This document shows, piece by piece, positions 13,601-27,247 of a stretch of 64,000 nt of DNA. The number at the start of each line of letters is the position of its first letter. Within the stretch, counting starts at the first letter, position 1. The notes below the pieces were generated by a model that saw only the letters and a list, made by a program, of their open reading frames with translations, did not search any database and was not told where the DNA came from. Made by a program: the position numbers and the translations under genes. Location of the stretch: positions 1,738,001 to 1,802,000 of the forward strand of contig CM018032.1 of assembly GCA_008638375.1 (NCBI GenBank), read 5' to 3'. Source of the DNA: Nyssa sinensis. Its lineage: Eukaryota > Streptophyta > Magnoliopsida > Cornales > Nyssaceae.

Positions 13601-13673
13601 CAGTTCAGGCTTACATGTCATGACCCGGTCTAACCCGGGTCGGGTATTGGCTAACTCGGGTCGGTGTATTACA
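10643..13673 (-). mobile_element. Solo LTR (3.0 kb) with target-site duplication
   Basis: Begins TGTCACAACCC and ends GGTGTATTACA on the + strand; read on the - strand it starts TGTAATACACC and ends TTGTGACA like the family A LTRs. Flanking 5-mers are GAGAC (10638-10642) and AAGAC (13674-13678), a target duplication with one mismatch. It splits a gypsy protease frame cleanly. It contains (TA)n microsatellites (13322-13400) and a CT-rich segment (13010-13125) that is GA-rich in LTR sense, a likely transcribed leader. No gene lies inside. Confidence 0.85.
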
Positions 13674-14960
13674 AAGACATTTTGTGGTCCTAAGAGGATA
13701 CATATTTAGAATTGATCCATTGACGATGCGTACCATCGGTACTCTCTTTCCCAAAGCATCTATAGTTCTGTGTAGGGCCTTGGTATGGATGGTTTCACCT
13801 TTTGGCAAGTCATGGTTAGTGGATGTGATGATGTTGTTGAAATGTACCTCTCCAATGATCTGCGTGAACTGTTTAAGGGTAGTAGTGGTGGGGACCTAAG
13901 ATTCATTCAATTACTTTAGGATGTCCTGTAAATATAGAATTGACGAGGTAAGAAAACCCCAAACAGAGATGTTAGCCTAAGTCTTCTTCAGTTGCTTGAG
14001 GAGCTCATCCTCGATGGGGGTTTGAGATTGAGCCTCGACTGACTGCTTGGTTTTCAGAAATTTGGTTATGTGGTCGTCTGCCTACTAGTGGTTGGGCTTG
14101 AATGGTCGGCCCTTACGCATAGTGTGGTCAAGTTGGTTTGATTGTTGTTTCTCATGAACTCATCCTAAGTGACCATGTTGTAATTAATGACAATGGGGTT
14201 CACCGTGGATTAATTGGACTCGATGATAAACCTGGTGGGGTCACAACTTTTGTGGCTCAACATGTTGATATTGAGACAAAAGTTATGAGTAAAGGGTTTA
14301 TAGTCACACTTAACTTTGATGGTGGAGCCCCAAGAATTCTTCCATCAATGAGATCTTGGATAGCGTGTCTCAAGGCTTTGCATTGGCTGATATTATGCCC
14401 ATCGCCTTGGCGATAGGAATAGTGTTGGTTTGGATCATATGCCTTAGGCAAAGGATTGGGGACAGGTCTAGGCTCTAGAGGCTAAAGAAGCCCATCTTCG
14501 TGAAGATTCTTATAGATGTCCCCAATGGGAACTCATAAATTAGAAAATTTCCTTTGAGGGCTCTTTTGGGGTGCACCTTGTGAAGTAAGCCAAGAGAATG
14601 ACTAGGAAGTTTTGACAGTGCTAATCATGTGAGTTGATCCATTGGGCTTTGAATTGGAAATCACCTTTTATGGTCTAGCATCACTTGGCTTTAGTTGAGT
14701 AACTGGCAGAATGTTGTTTGGTTTCACTAGAGATGAGGGTGGTGGCAACCTCTACTGTGCAAGTTCTTAGATAGTTTGAGCGAGTCTCTATAACTCTTCC
14801 TTTTGATCTGATATGTCTTTTCTTATCTCAACTAAAACTTGGAGCAATTGTTCTCACTCTATGACTATAGGAACTGTAGATTCTTTCTCAGCACTAGTTA
14901 GGAGATCACAAGCTTGGAGTAGTCTACCTTGGCTATTCCATTTCCAAGCCAGTTGAAAAT
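13674..14960 (-). pseudogene. gag and protease N-terminus of the - strand G-patch gypsy element
   Basis: From right to left: an EIRKDISDQKEEL-like coiled stretch (about 14800), a LLQPLEPRPVPNPLPKAYDP-like block, then YRQGDGHNISQCKALRHAIQ and DLIDGR (14257-14451), the characteristic zinc-binding/HAIQDLID block of this gypsy group, and near 13740 KRVPMVRIVNGSILNMYPLR, the decayed protease active site (usual form VDNGSALNVCPLRT). Frameshifts and stops are frequent. 14961-15549 has no recognisable domain. Confidence 0.7.
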
Positions 14961-15549
14961 CACATGAACTGATTATTTGAAAGATACTTTCATTAATGAT
15001 CCATTAATGGTTTAGAAAGCGCAAAAAAGTCACTTTTGTAGGCCTAATAGTGAGAAAAAATGGAGGTTATTTTTGGAAAAAAGTTAGAACTTCGTAAAAA
15101 AATTGCGAAATTATGGAATTAGGCAAGCACATAGAATGTTTGTCATTCGGGATTTTCTTAGGCTTTCTTATGATGTGATTTTCATGCAGGTTTGAGAGTG
15201 TTTTATGCAAAATCTAGGTTTTTCCACCTAAACCATAGGTCTAAGGTGAACTAAATGCATGATGTTAGGCTGGGTAATAAAGGCTTTAGGCTCCCCTCAA
15301 TAGGATGTGTATTATATACCTCTAGTGGCCATTAATGCAATGGCCACAGTCAAATGGTACGATAACATCCCTTTGATGTACCTCCCATGGAACCATCAAA
15401 GGCTTCCATGGTCAAGTGGTAAAAGATTGAGGAGTGGAGGGTTTTTGTCGAGGACACTCAATACATAGTGAACTAACTGGGGCGAGGGCTACCGACCATC
15501 CGAGAGTAAAAGAGTATGTAGTGCATATGCATATGTCATGATGTAAAAG

Positions 15550-16917
15550 TGTGTGCTTGGGACAATGATGAACAATAAGCCAGGTTTGGGTCAAGTCTCT
15601 AACGGGTTCGGGCCAACCTAGCGTATAAACGGATCCAACCATAAGTTAGACGACATTATTTTATTAAGTTATTAAGCTGACATGGCAAACCAGTTTAAAC
15701 TGATCGACTTTCGATGATTTTAGGCTGGCTTACTTATTAGAAGGTCAGACTACTCGGCTTTTTAAGAAACTAAAAGGTTTCAGTAAATATAGACCAAGCT
15801 AGTGGGTTTTGGGCCAAATTTATTAAACTAGAATTTTCTATAATATTATTCTAACCTCATATTTTTATTTGGACCTAAGAGCTCAAAGAGCAATCAAAGG
15901 AAGGATAATTAGCTAAGCAATAAGCTAACGTAAGTACCCTTGAATCTCGAAATAGAGATAATTTCTATTAAATGCAATTCTTTACAGCTTTAGGAAAATT
16001 TCTTTACTACTGTATTAAATATTTGAATTTTATGCTTTCTAAGTATCATCTCTTTATATGTTTTAAATAGCACGGATAACTTAATGAAAAGTTTTGCAAG
16101 CATGTTTTTAAGTATAAAAGTTTATGTGCCCTATAGATGTTATTTGTTCATGACAAATAGTCATGCCTGGTTGGGGGTTAAGCCATTAAGGCCTACGTAA
16201 GCCCAGAGCTTTAAGTTACTTATGGTCACAATGTGACAACTTATGGTCTCAAGGGATAAATCTTATAAAAGATTGTCATGTATTATTTCATCACTCATTT
16301 ATTCAACTACAACTTTATGTTATCATGATTTATCTTACAAAACTAGCTGGCATGAACACTTGCTTGATTCTATTTTGTATCTTGCAACTCTCACTATATA
16401 AATATATGTTTGATTAATGCTAGTAGCTTTTAGTGTAACTCATTTTAATTACTATCCATGAAAGATTATGTAAAGGGTTTCCCAAAAACTCACGACATGG
16501 AACTTATGTTACTCACAAGCTTTTCACAAAGCTCACAGGGTTTTTCTATGTATTTTTCAAGGAAAAGTCCAGATAAAGCAGCCTAAGAAGATGGACTTTA
16601 TATTACAACCATTTTTTGAGAAGACTCTAGCTTTTGATTAATATAGTTATGTTTTGTATTAGAATTCCAAGAGAAAATTTTTATGGGTTATAATATGTAG
16701 ACTTTGATGTAATGTAGCAATGAAAACTTAGTATATACTGTTCATGCTTTATTTTTGTTGTTATATAATTATGAATGCATAGATTATATGAACCAGTCAA
16801 GAGGTCTTTCGTTGAACACGTCATCGGCATGCTACAAAAGGGATACTATATTGGTGAGGTGCCTAATTGACTAGTCATTATCCCTAATCCGCATAGGGTA
16901 GGATTTGGGATGTGACA
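15550..16917 (+). mobile_element. Family A LTR copy 3, 5'-truncated
   Basis: Collinear with the 3' parts of copies 1 and 2 (GGGTTCGGGCC block near 15604, ATTAGCTAAGCAATAAGCTAA near 15910, CATAGGGTAGGATTTGGGAT near the end) and ends TGTGACA at 16917. The part containing the internal repeats is missing. No PBS follows. No gene lies inside. Confidence 0.65.
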
Positions 16918-17122
16918 GTGAGAGGCCAGATGTTCCTTAGAGTTGCTCCATGAGATGGATTGATTTGGTTTGGTCTCGGAGGAAAACTTGCACCAAGGTA
17001 CGTCGAAAAGTTTTAGATCCATGAGAAGATTATAGCAATCACTTATCGATTGACCTTTCCAACACAATTATCTGGAGTTCACGACATCTTTCACGTTCTA
17101 TGCTTTACAAGTACGAGTCGAA
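16918..17122 (+). pseudogene. Ty3/gypsy integrase C-terminal remnant
   Basis: Reads FLRVAP, FGLGGKLAPRYVEKF and then IIAITYRLTFPTQLSGVHDI followed by FHV, matching the conserved GKLSPRYIGPF ... VAYRLALP..LxxVHxVFHVSML tail before the chromodomain of plant gypsy integrases. One or two stops; the chromodomain is absent because an LTR starts immediately after. Confidence 0.8.
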
Positions 17123-17127
17123 CCCTT

Positions 17128-19100
17128 TGTAACATCCCGTAATTTTATAAAAAAACAAATAAATGATTAAATAATATAAATAGTGTATTAAAATAATATA
17201 TAATGACTTTAATATGTATAATAATGGGTTAGAAAACGTTTTGAATTAATTGGAGATAATTTAAATCCAATTAATTTAAATACATTAGGTGCCCACAAGG
17301 GTGAATTGGTCATTTACCGGTATTAGGCACCCATGAGATTATGAAATTTGAGGACAACTCTACTAAAGTGTAAATAGTTATTCAAATGTATATGAAAATG
17401 TAATTAGAGGGTTTGGGGTGAAATTACCAAAAGAAAAAAGGTGGGAGGAATGTAGGCCATTTAAAGAATGGTAAATTAGTCTTTTGACCAAAAGAGATAT
17501 TTTTGGTGTATAAATCCTACACACCCACATGTGAAGCACAAGCACACACACACACACCCATTTCAACATTTTCTCTCTACTCTCACGACAACAAGGGAGA
17601 ACCCACCACCCTTCTTTAAATCTCATGGTTTCTCTTCCATTTTCTTCTATTTTCTTGTTAAATCAAACCCTACCAACATACTACAAGTGACATTGAACAC
17701 ATAGACAATCATTAGAAGCAAGGTCTTGATGATTTGAGGTTAGGACTTGACGGAAACTTAGGGCTTTTGCTTGAAATCAATTAAGAGATGGAAGAGGTTT
17801 AACCTTAGGATGAAAAGATGATGCATAGGGCATTGTTGTGAACTCTACATATGTATATATAATGTTTCTTGCATTTTGATATATTGTAAGTGTTTCGTAC
17901 CAAGGAAAATCCATCATAGCATGATTATATTATGTCTCTATTTATGTGATATTTTGTCTATTCGAACCAAATTTGGTGCTTAGATTTGGTCATTTGAGGT
18001 GTTCACAATGTATTCTTGATATTTGAGGCATGATTAATGCTATTGCTTGCAAGGTATTTGAAAAAATGCTTGTGTGAGCGATTTAGAATTTTCTTGACTT
18101 CTTGTTAAATAAGTTAATATTATTTTAGATGTATATTGTGTAATATATTTTGCTTATGACAGTTGTTTTAATGAGAAAGCTTTTAGATTGCTTATTTATT
18201 ACTTTTTATCTATATTGAAGTTACATGAAATAGATGATGTGGCATTACGAATTATTGATAACGATTAATGCTGCAAGATCCTTACTTTTATTGAAATACG
18301 AATGAGTTGGTATAGTCTTGTTGTATTCTACTCTTGATTGTGTAAAATCATAGATCCATTATCTTGGTGGGCTTGTGTCATGGTTATCGTGCATATATAC
18401 GTTATACCCAAGATGTAGAGATGTATTGCCCACCACTATACAAGCACATGCAAGCAAAAATCACATTTATGTTCTCCTTTTGTTTAGGTCTTCCTACGGG
18501 GTTGTTGTTTTAACCCCTACTAGATTGCAAGAAACGAAAAGGAGTTGATGCCTTGAAGATAATATGACATGAAGCTTTTTGGATGCATTTTTTGAAGGAC
18601 GTTGACTTGTGGAGTAGCTATATTTTTGGTCGCTTGTTCATAGACTATTCCTCATATTTGGAATATAACTCCATGTAATTATGTATTAACACACCTTTAG
18701 AGGCTTTTGGGAACTTTTTTGAGCCATCTAGACATCTGTATTGATGTTTTGATGATCTTAGTGTAGCTTTGTTAGGGCATGTCCAAATTTTGTAAAATGA
18801 GTTATTACTTTTGGATCTTTTTGCATGTGTATGAGGAAGAGGAAATGTTTATGAATTGGGTAAAATTCCCTTTAAATGATGTGATTTTACTTAGTTGATT
18901 AGATATTGAAATATAAATTCAAGGTACGAAAAAATAATGGAGATATTCGAATCACACTATAGATGTGTTTAATACAGATTATAGTAAGTTAATTAACTCT
19001 TGATATTTTGGAGCATTTAGATTGAGTTGAATTTTTGGTAGTACATGAAACATTCATTTGAAATTTTCTTATGTGATGTAAGAATTCATTAGATAGGAAT
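17128..19100 (+). mobile_element. LTR of gypsy family B (copy 1), right end approximate
   Basis: Starts TGTAACATCCCG at 17128, a usual start for such LTRs. It shares an ordered block with the solo LTR 24490-26475: CTACGGGGTTGTTGTTTTAA ... ACTAGATTGCAAG (about 18493-18532) against CTACTGGGATTGTTGTATTG ... ACCAGATGCAGG. The right edge is not clear. No coding content; 19101-19560 is AT-rich with nothing recognisable. Confidence 0.55.
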
Positions 19101-19559
19101 GGTCTTAGTGAAATAGCGGGAAATGGCTTAAAAATGACATTATAGTAGGTCAAAAAATACCCTACGACATTTTAAGTTGACTGAAAGTGAAGAATAAGTT
19201 GATTGAGAATGACAGTAACTTAAACTAGTGACAATTTGGACCATTTAGTTGATTAAAGGTTGAGTTTTAATAAATTGAATCTCATAGAATTTCAATGTTC
19301 TGGTCACAGAGAAATTTCATTGTTCTACACACAGCAGCATACAGTACTATAGTTGCACGCTTTATTTACATTCAATGTCATTTTAGTAAATGTCAAATTT
19401 CAGCATTTAATTTCTATTTTTCATTTACTTAAGATATTACAATATAAATAAGGAAGAGCCCCTATTTGGAACTAATAAAAATAATCTTGAAGCCCAATTC
19501 CTTAAAAATAAAAATAAAAAACTCAACTTTCCCCTCCAATAACAAAATTTCTGAAAATC

Positions 19560-20845
19560 ACGTCTTGGACCATATCTAGTTGGATGGGTTACCCTATAAC
19601 TAAAATTTATTAAAAATTATTTTTAAACTATTGGATACCTAAAGAATAATTGCTAGGACTTTTGCAAAGCCAAATCTAAAGATTTTAGATACCTCATTTT
19701 CTAAACCTTGACATGACAATGCGTTGGTTAACCTAGTACCCAGAAGTATGGTTGATTTTTATTAACTTGATCACCCATGGGGATTTTATTATAAATATTC
19801 TATGGCAACTTTTCATCATTACTTTGGTCTTTCTGGTTGAGACCTATGTGTGGGTCTCTTCTCACAGTCACACGTGCGTGCACACACAGACACATATCTA
19901 TATACAAACACTTATAGACATGAAATATTCTCACACATACACATGATACAATAGTGTCTAGAACTAAATAGGAGGTTTTACAAGCTCTACCTCTATTGTT
20001 GAGCACCATTTTTAGAGAGAGAAAGATGAGAGAGAGAGAGATCTCCATAAGCCATCAACAACTGCCGTGAACAATACCAACTTCCAGCCACCTTCATGCC
20101 ATCTCCTCCCTACCAAACTTTAGTCTTCAAAGCCTCCAACCATGGTGATTCACATACACACCCATACATATATCTGTTTACACACTACACACCATATACA
20201 TACATGTATGCACACACTTTCGGCCACAGAAGGAAAGAGGTTAAAAAGAGAGAAGGAAGGAAAGAATCTTATGAGATAAAGAGAGACAAATGATGCCTCT
20301 TTTATGACATATTTTCATTACACTTTTCCTAATGTATAGACACCCTAGTTTATTATGCACTTAACTACACTTAAACACACCCAAATAGGATGCTTATTAA
20401 CCATTTAAAAGGTGACATATTTCCTTTCTTAAAAGCTAATTTTGAGCTTCTTTAATAAGCTTTGCATGCTTCCCAAAGCATCAAGTGGCCAATCTACCAC
20501 AAATGCGGGTACATGCGCCCAAAGTCAATTTTCTTGGAATCGTACAAAAAATTGTAGAGTAACTAATTTCAACTTGTAAATTCTAAATACGCAGTCCATT
20601 TCTTCAAATTTTGCCTTTAAACTTTGTCAATTTATATGTGTCTTATATTTGATTATGCAACCTGGTGCCCACACTAGTCCAAATAAATTATTAGAATCTT
20701 ATTTTAGGTCCACAATATCATATTTATCACTAATTAATTAATTTCATAATTTATTTAGTACATTTTCACTTAATTAATCATTTAACATCGATCTAGATAG
20801 AAAAATTACCAAAATACTTTTTTGGCAATTTTTTCAATCGTTATA
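19560..20845 (-). mobile_element. 3' LTR of a - strand gypsy element (family C), left end approximate
   Basis: Its right part (20090-20845) is closely similar to 26480-27247, including GGTGATTCACA, the CACTTTTCCTAATGT block and the ACTAATTAATTAATTTCATA block. Read on the - strand it begins TATAACG (from TGTAACG) at 20845, directly after a purine-rich tract, so it is the 3' LTR. It contains CA-rich microsatellites (19870-20220). Confidence 0.7.
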
Positions 20846-21008
20846 TTTTCCATTCCTTGTAAGAATTTCATCCTAAAAATTCTAGTCACACCTAATAATG
20901 TAATCACCCACCATCGTTTGAGAGAATCTAAAATTCCCTCCACCTGGTAATATTACCCAATATTGTCTTGTCCCCAAGTATTCAAAACCAAAAGTTTTGA
21001 TACAATTC
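20846..21008 (-). other. Residual internal region of family C element: polypurine tract and primer-binding site
   Basis: Only 163 bp remain between the LTRs. On the - strand the right edge gives TTGTATCAAAAC (20994-21005), a decayed TGGTATCAGAGC primer-binding site, and the left edge gives GATGAAATTCTTACAAGG then AATGGAAAA (polypurine tract, to 20846), the usual end of these elements. gag and pol are deleted entirely. Confidence 0.7.
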
Positions 21009-24000
21009 TATCACAGCCCGAAACAAAAGGCCATGATCTAAGGTCATTGCAAACCTAACTGAACGGTAATTTAATATTTTATCATACTCAAGTCCATTTA
21101 AATCAACCAATTCATTTAATTATAGTCACTTCGTTATCATTCTTTTATTTGTTCAAGTTCTATAATAGGATTAAATCAAAGTATGCTTTATTGGTTTAAC
21201 TGTTCTATAACTGTGAATCAAAATATACAACTACAATCAAGGTCACTGTATTTAGAGCTGATTTTAACTACTTATAATAAAAGTCTGAGTCCATTATGAA
21301 TATACAGGTACATCAATATCCAAATAAGGGTAAATGCACCATTTTAGAAATTCAATTGTCCAACATATAGTACAATACAATTTTTGTAGCTATCAGCTGT
21401 CCTAGATTGCTCTTGTAGTTGTCATTTAACTTCTCATGTACCTATCAGTCCCATAAATAGCAGGGGTGAGCCATAATACTCAGTAGGGTTTTCTTGAACA
21501 CATAAGCACACAGTTCATAAAAAATTAATACAAGCTTGAGTTGGCTTGTCCCTAATGTCTAGCTTGCAACAACCAAACGTAGACATCATCATATACAAAT
21601 CAAACGATGCAAACATAGATATGTGCATCAATACACTAGTATAAGGCTCAATACAATATATCGATAGTACATCGATCACATCTCATATATCCTAGTATTC
21701 AACATATGTCTGTATACTTGGTCACAAATTCACATTCATTTCTTTCACAAGTCATTGTCAACAACAATACCAATATCTATAATCCACAATACAATCCATG
21801 TGATCAACATAAGTCATCCATCAATGCATCCCATATAACTCGGACATGCTCCATGCATGTGTTATTTCATTAATGTCATATGTTATGTTCTATGATTTCT
21901 TGTCAATGCTTTAACCAAAAACACAAAGCCCCCATTAGGCCCATTTACGAGTTTCTAACCAATCGACACTCGAGGCAACGCTAATACGCTTCTAACCAAA
22001 AGGACCAAGGCAACCTAATGCGTAGGTTTATAGCCCGAATCCAAGGGACGATACAATCACTAACATAAGACTACGGGTAACGATTCTTACAATGAAATTC
22101 CAAGTATCACATTTGATACCACAAGCCGATCTCATCTCATCTCATCTCATCAACTTCCATAAATGGCATTCCAATACACAATAACAAGTCATTCTATACT
22201 AGTGTATCCAACATATTGTGCAATATTCAATGCATAATGCTCACATGCATAATACAATCTTCATATATAGTCAACAATATAATGGTCATCCAACAACAAG
22301 CACCATCAAGCAGTAAAGGTATAGTCTTTTAGCAGGTAATCTAAGTAACTATGCATACTAGTTATTCAGTTTATTTATGTTTAGTTTACAATTATCACTT
22401 CAACTCAATTTACCTTTTATGCGAGTCATTTTAACATTTTACTTAATCCTCACTAATATTTCCATGTCACATTTCAAGATTGGCATTTCATTAGAGCTCT
22501 CTTGGCCGCCTTAGCTTTCATTAATTAAGTTCCATATTATGTTCGATAAGTCTCTTAGGGCCAAGCATGTCATTACCTATACATCATGTCTTCGTTTATC
22601 AAAACAAATGCTAAAAATGAATTCTTGGACCCTCAAAATCCAACAAAGGTTATATCTTTGAAATTACATTGCTTTTAGGTGTCTTTTAACCCTTAAATAG
22701 TATTTTTATAATTTTACCAACACTGGTTTACACAATTCAAAACATAATTTTTCCAAATGGACCTTGGGATCGAATTCAGAATGTCCAAAAACCCTTAGGT
22801 TGTTCTTCTCATATTTTATTTCCTCTTCTAGGTATTTGTTTTAAGTTGATGGACATTATCATAAATTTACTCATTTGTGTGGGACCAATCTTGTGTCCCG
22901 ATTTGTCTAATGTGATATCATATTTGAATTTAGGATGTTCAAAAACTTGGACACATTTTTTGTGGATTTTAAATTTCCTTTTTAATACTCATTTCTTACA
23001 TTAAGGGCATTTTTTCATTTTATAAAATTATGTAGGACCATACCCGGGTTCCCAAATGTCCAATGGACCTCATATTTGTGTCAAAAGCACCCAAAAATCA
23101 TGGGTATGCCCATTCTTGCATTTTAATTAGTTTTTATTTCTTTTTTATAGACTAATTAGCCTTTTTATTTTTTTATAAATTAATTCATCAATTTATAATT
23201 TCCCAAAGTTCCATAACTTATTTGTAATTTTATAAATTTCAATTTCTTATTCATGTGGCCAAAGAAACCTTTTCAAATTAATTTGCCCTTATCCAAGATA
23301 GGGATGACATCCACAATTCAAAATCATCATTGTTTAACCCTAAACCTATAGCCAAACAAAGCAAGCCCAACAATAAATGTGCCAAGCCAAGCCCAAACAA
23401 AAACCTAGGTCTAAGCCCAATAGTGGCCTAACCTGAAACCCAAGCCCAAAATCTAGTCAATAACTCATTTACTTTAACCTAGTACCCTGACCCATTAACT
23501 TGATCCATACCCACTTTGATTTCCCTGAAGACTTGTTGATTGACCGAGGTCAAACACTGATCATTGACTAGTCAAACCTCGTTGGAGCCGGAGGTCTAGT
23601 CATTTTCTCCAACCAATTTGTGGAAATGAGGCAACACCCAAATGTTTTCTTATATTTTTCTTTGATTTTCTTATTATTTTCCCTAGATTTTAGTTCAAGA
23701 CTTAATCACGTTCCACTACATTTTATATCAAATTTTGGGAATCAAAAGCTTCTAAAATCATCAAAATGTAAGGGCCTCGATTTTTCAACAAGGTTTATAA
23801 ATTTTAATTTTTCTCACTATTTTTTGTCAACTTTGTTTCATCTCTTTTCTGAAAATGATGGTTTACCATGTCAAACATCCAAACAGGTTTTTGATCAAGC
23901 CAAAACACCACCTAGACTTCTTTGATTCGATCACCTCGATTTCCCAGCAAGGCGCTACAACTACCATCCTTTATGACGTTTTCCTTTGTTTTTTCCTCTA

Positions 24001-24280
24001 ACCCATTCTAAACATTAAATATAATTGTTGTGCTCTTAAATGGAAGTTTAATAACTATTAAAACATAACCAATCTTACTTATGTAAAGAAAACCCAAATA
24101 CTAGGTCTTTCATGTCACTATTCACGTCCATGCACAAATTCAAACACACACATGCACACATAGTTATATTTACACATATATGTTCCCATACATACACCAA
24201 CACGCTACGTTCACACCCGTGATCTTCAAAGTTTCTTTCCAGTCGGGACCTATGCGTGGGTCTCTCCTCACAATCATAAA

Positions 24281-24327
<47 letters not shown>

Positions 24328-27247
24328 GCACAAACATAAAATATTCCCCACATATACACATGATACAATAGCATCTAGAACCGAATGAAATGTTCTAAAA
24401 GCCCCTACCTCTATTATTGAACACTATTTCTCGAGAAAGAAAGACCTCCACAAGCCATCAATAATTATCGTGAATAGTACCACCCTCCATGTAACGTTTC
24501 GTAAAATTAAAAAATACATAAAAGAAATAAATGATGAATAATATTACTTTTGCATGATAATATACCTCACGAATATAATAATGAGGTGGAAGAATTTAAA
24601 CAACTTAATATGAAGTAATGATACATGGGTGATAAATGAAAAATAGTAAAAATAAGAAAAAGGCGTAAGGTTTTTTGGCATTCGTTCGAACGAACATTAG
24701 AGTCTACTGTAAATTTCATTCGACATTCGTTCGAATGGACGTGCGGCAAGCTGAAAAGCAAATTGGGCATAAAATTCATTTTTCATTTCTCTTCCAAATC
24801 CTCTTTATATAAGAGAAAAGTTGGGGTTAGGAAATTTCTTGGGTATTCATGAATCTTCAAGCCTTGTAAATGTATCACACCATAAGAATTCAAGTATAAG
24901 AAGAATTTATGCCGATTGAAAAGTTAGAATTTCAAGATTTCTTCAAGAACACAAGGTAAAATTTGGGGCTTTTTATTTTCTTTTCAAATTTCTTGAAATC
25001 GTTTGCAGATCTAGCTTGGTTGATTGAAATAAACAGTGTAAATCATTTTTTAGGTTTTGGGAGCAATGATTGAAGCTTGAAATTAGAATCTCTCTCTCTC
25101 TACACACAAATCCACACTTGTTGGGAGGTAGGGCTTTTAACCTGGGTGAAAAATGAATGTTACGAAGAAAATATGGATTGCATGACATTTACATGCACCA
25201 TCTTGTATGAAATTTGTCTAGAAAATGATGTACATTTCTAGATGAACTAGTAGATAAACCTTATGTGTTTATCCCTTAATATATCTTGTCTAAAATGTTA
25301 AAATGTGTGTTCGATGCATGACGCCGACTTAAAATTCCTTTACTTGAATGTTCAAGAATTATTTACTTGTTATTCATGAACTTTTAGGTAGTTGACATGC
25401 CTACAAAGTGTTTGATAAAATGCTTAAATGATGGTGATGATATTGTATGGTGAAATTATTGGTTATATTGCACATATGACATTTTTTCCTTTGATGTGAA
25501 TGATATAACTCATTTGGATATCCTTGATTGAATGAAAGATTGAATAAATACCTCGTGAGGAATGAATGAGAATTTAGATAGTTAGGGTTGAGAAAGGGAA
25601 AAAAATGAAAGAAGAAATTGCAAGTTGAGAAAGGAGAAGTGATAGATAGTTACCCGGGTTTTTGTGACGGAGATTGTGTCTCCCTTTGATTACGAACCAT
25701 AACCCCGCACAGATGACCATATGTTTCCATCGTGTTAGTAACCCAAAAAGCACTAAAGCTCAACCAGGAGCCATTAGGTAGTCTTGAAGGATTACGGAAG
25801 AAGTGGAAGTAGAAAGTAGTTCTGTTGGGATGAGTAAAGTGATAATAATCTAGTTAACTTCCTTTTGTGTTGCATTCTTATTGTGAGAAATGAAATATAT
25901 TACTATTATTGTATTGTTGTTCTTATTTCAATTAATTATGCTATGAATGTTCATTGAGTTGAAATGCTTGGTGACATTTGCTTGACACTACACTTAATAT
26001 ATGCCTACACTTGTCACTGTTTATTCTTTCCTATGTTTAGTTGCTCTACTGGGATTGTTGTATTGATCTCTACCAGATGCAGGTAACGACAAGGAGTCGG
26101 TCACTTGATGACATGGATGAGAAGGACATTTCTTTTGGACTCTTATGTTTATTTTTTGGATGTAATTAAATTCACAACTTCTATTTTGATCTTTTGTTAT
26201 TTTGGGAATGTAAAAGGCCCTAAGGTCTTTATATGTTGATGTGAAGGTTCAGAAGCCTCAACAAGACTAATTTTCTTTTGACTTAGAAATAGTAATCACA
26301 AGATTAATACACTTTTGAAAATTGTGTATGGAATGTGACGGAATATTTTTGTTAGGAAAAACTCAAGTGAAAATATGCATATCATAGGGTGGTTTGAGAT
26401 ATACAGGAATCATTTATTTAGTTTGACCTTAATTTATAAGATCACTCACGGGTCTTTGGGGCCCGAGGCTTGGCACTCCAACCATTTTTATGCCTTCTCC
26501 TCATTACCAAACTTGAGTATTCAAATCCTTCATGCATGGTGATTCACAAACACATACACACCCATACATATCTCCTCACACACTACATACCATACACACA
26601 CACACACACACACACTTTTGGCCATGAAGGAAGAGAATTTGAAAAAAGAAGAGAAGAAAAGAATCTGATGAGACAAGGAGCGACAGTTGATGTGTCTTTT
26701 ATGTAATATTTCCATCACACTTTTCCTAATGTGCACATACCCTAGCTTATGGTGCACTTAACTGCACCCAAACACACTTACATATGATGCATTTTAACCA
26801 CTTAACAGGTGACATATGTCCTCTTGTAAAAGTTAACTCCGTTCTTTTTTTAGAAGCTTTGCACGCTACCCAACACGCTATGTAGCCAGTCTGCGACACG
26901 AACGCATACATGCACCAAAAAATCAACTGTTTCAGAATTGTACCAAAACTAGTAGGGTAACTAATTTTGATGCATAGACTCCAAATATGATTATGTCTGT
27001 TTCTCCAAATTCCACGTCTAAAATTTTTCGATTTATCTGTAACCTAAATTTGATTATGTGGCCTTATGGCTCACACTAGTCTAAATAAATTGTTGGAGTC
27101 TCACTCTAGGTCGACAATATCATATTTATAACTAATTAATTAATTTCATAATTTATTTAGTGCATTTTTATTTAATTAACCACTTGATATTGATTTAGAT
27201 AGGAAAATTACTAAAATGCCTTTATGTCAATTTTTTGGGTCGTTACA
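21009..27247 (-). mobile_element. 5' LTR of family C gypsy element, split by a solo LTR
   Basis: The - strand starts TGTAACGACCC at 27247 and ends GGGCTGTGATA at 21009, next to the PBS. About 4.25 kb once the insertion 24490-26475 is removed. It includes a (CA)n/(TA)n tract (24283-24328), a pentamer run ATCTC (22130-22150) and GA-rich leader DNA. Similar sequence recurs in myosin intron 6 (about 48960-52260). No host gene lies inside. Confidence 0.7.
24490..26475 (+). mobile_element. Solo LTR of family B (copy 2) with perfect target-site duplication
   Basis: Starts TGTAACGTTTCG and ends GGCTTGGCA. The 5-mer CTCCA occurs on both sides (24485-24489 and 26476-26480). The same place in the sister LTR at 20090 is uninterrupted, so both the insertion and its edges are well supported. 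1986 bp, no coding content. Confidence 0.88.

Noticed and set aside
22130..22150. Regularly spaced direct repeats as a CRISPR-like array
   Set aside because: A simple ATCTC pentamer run with no spacers, in plant LTR DNA.
24075..24374. Overlapping frames on both strands
   Set aside because: Cys-Val and His-Thr repeats from a (CA)n tract in a family C LTR.
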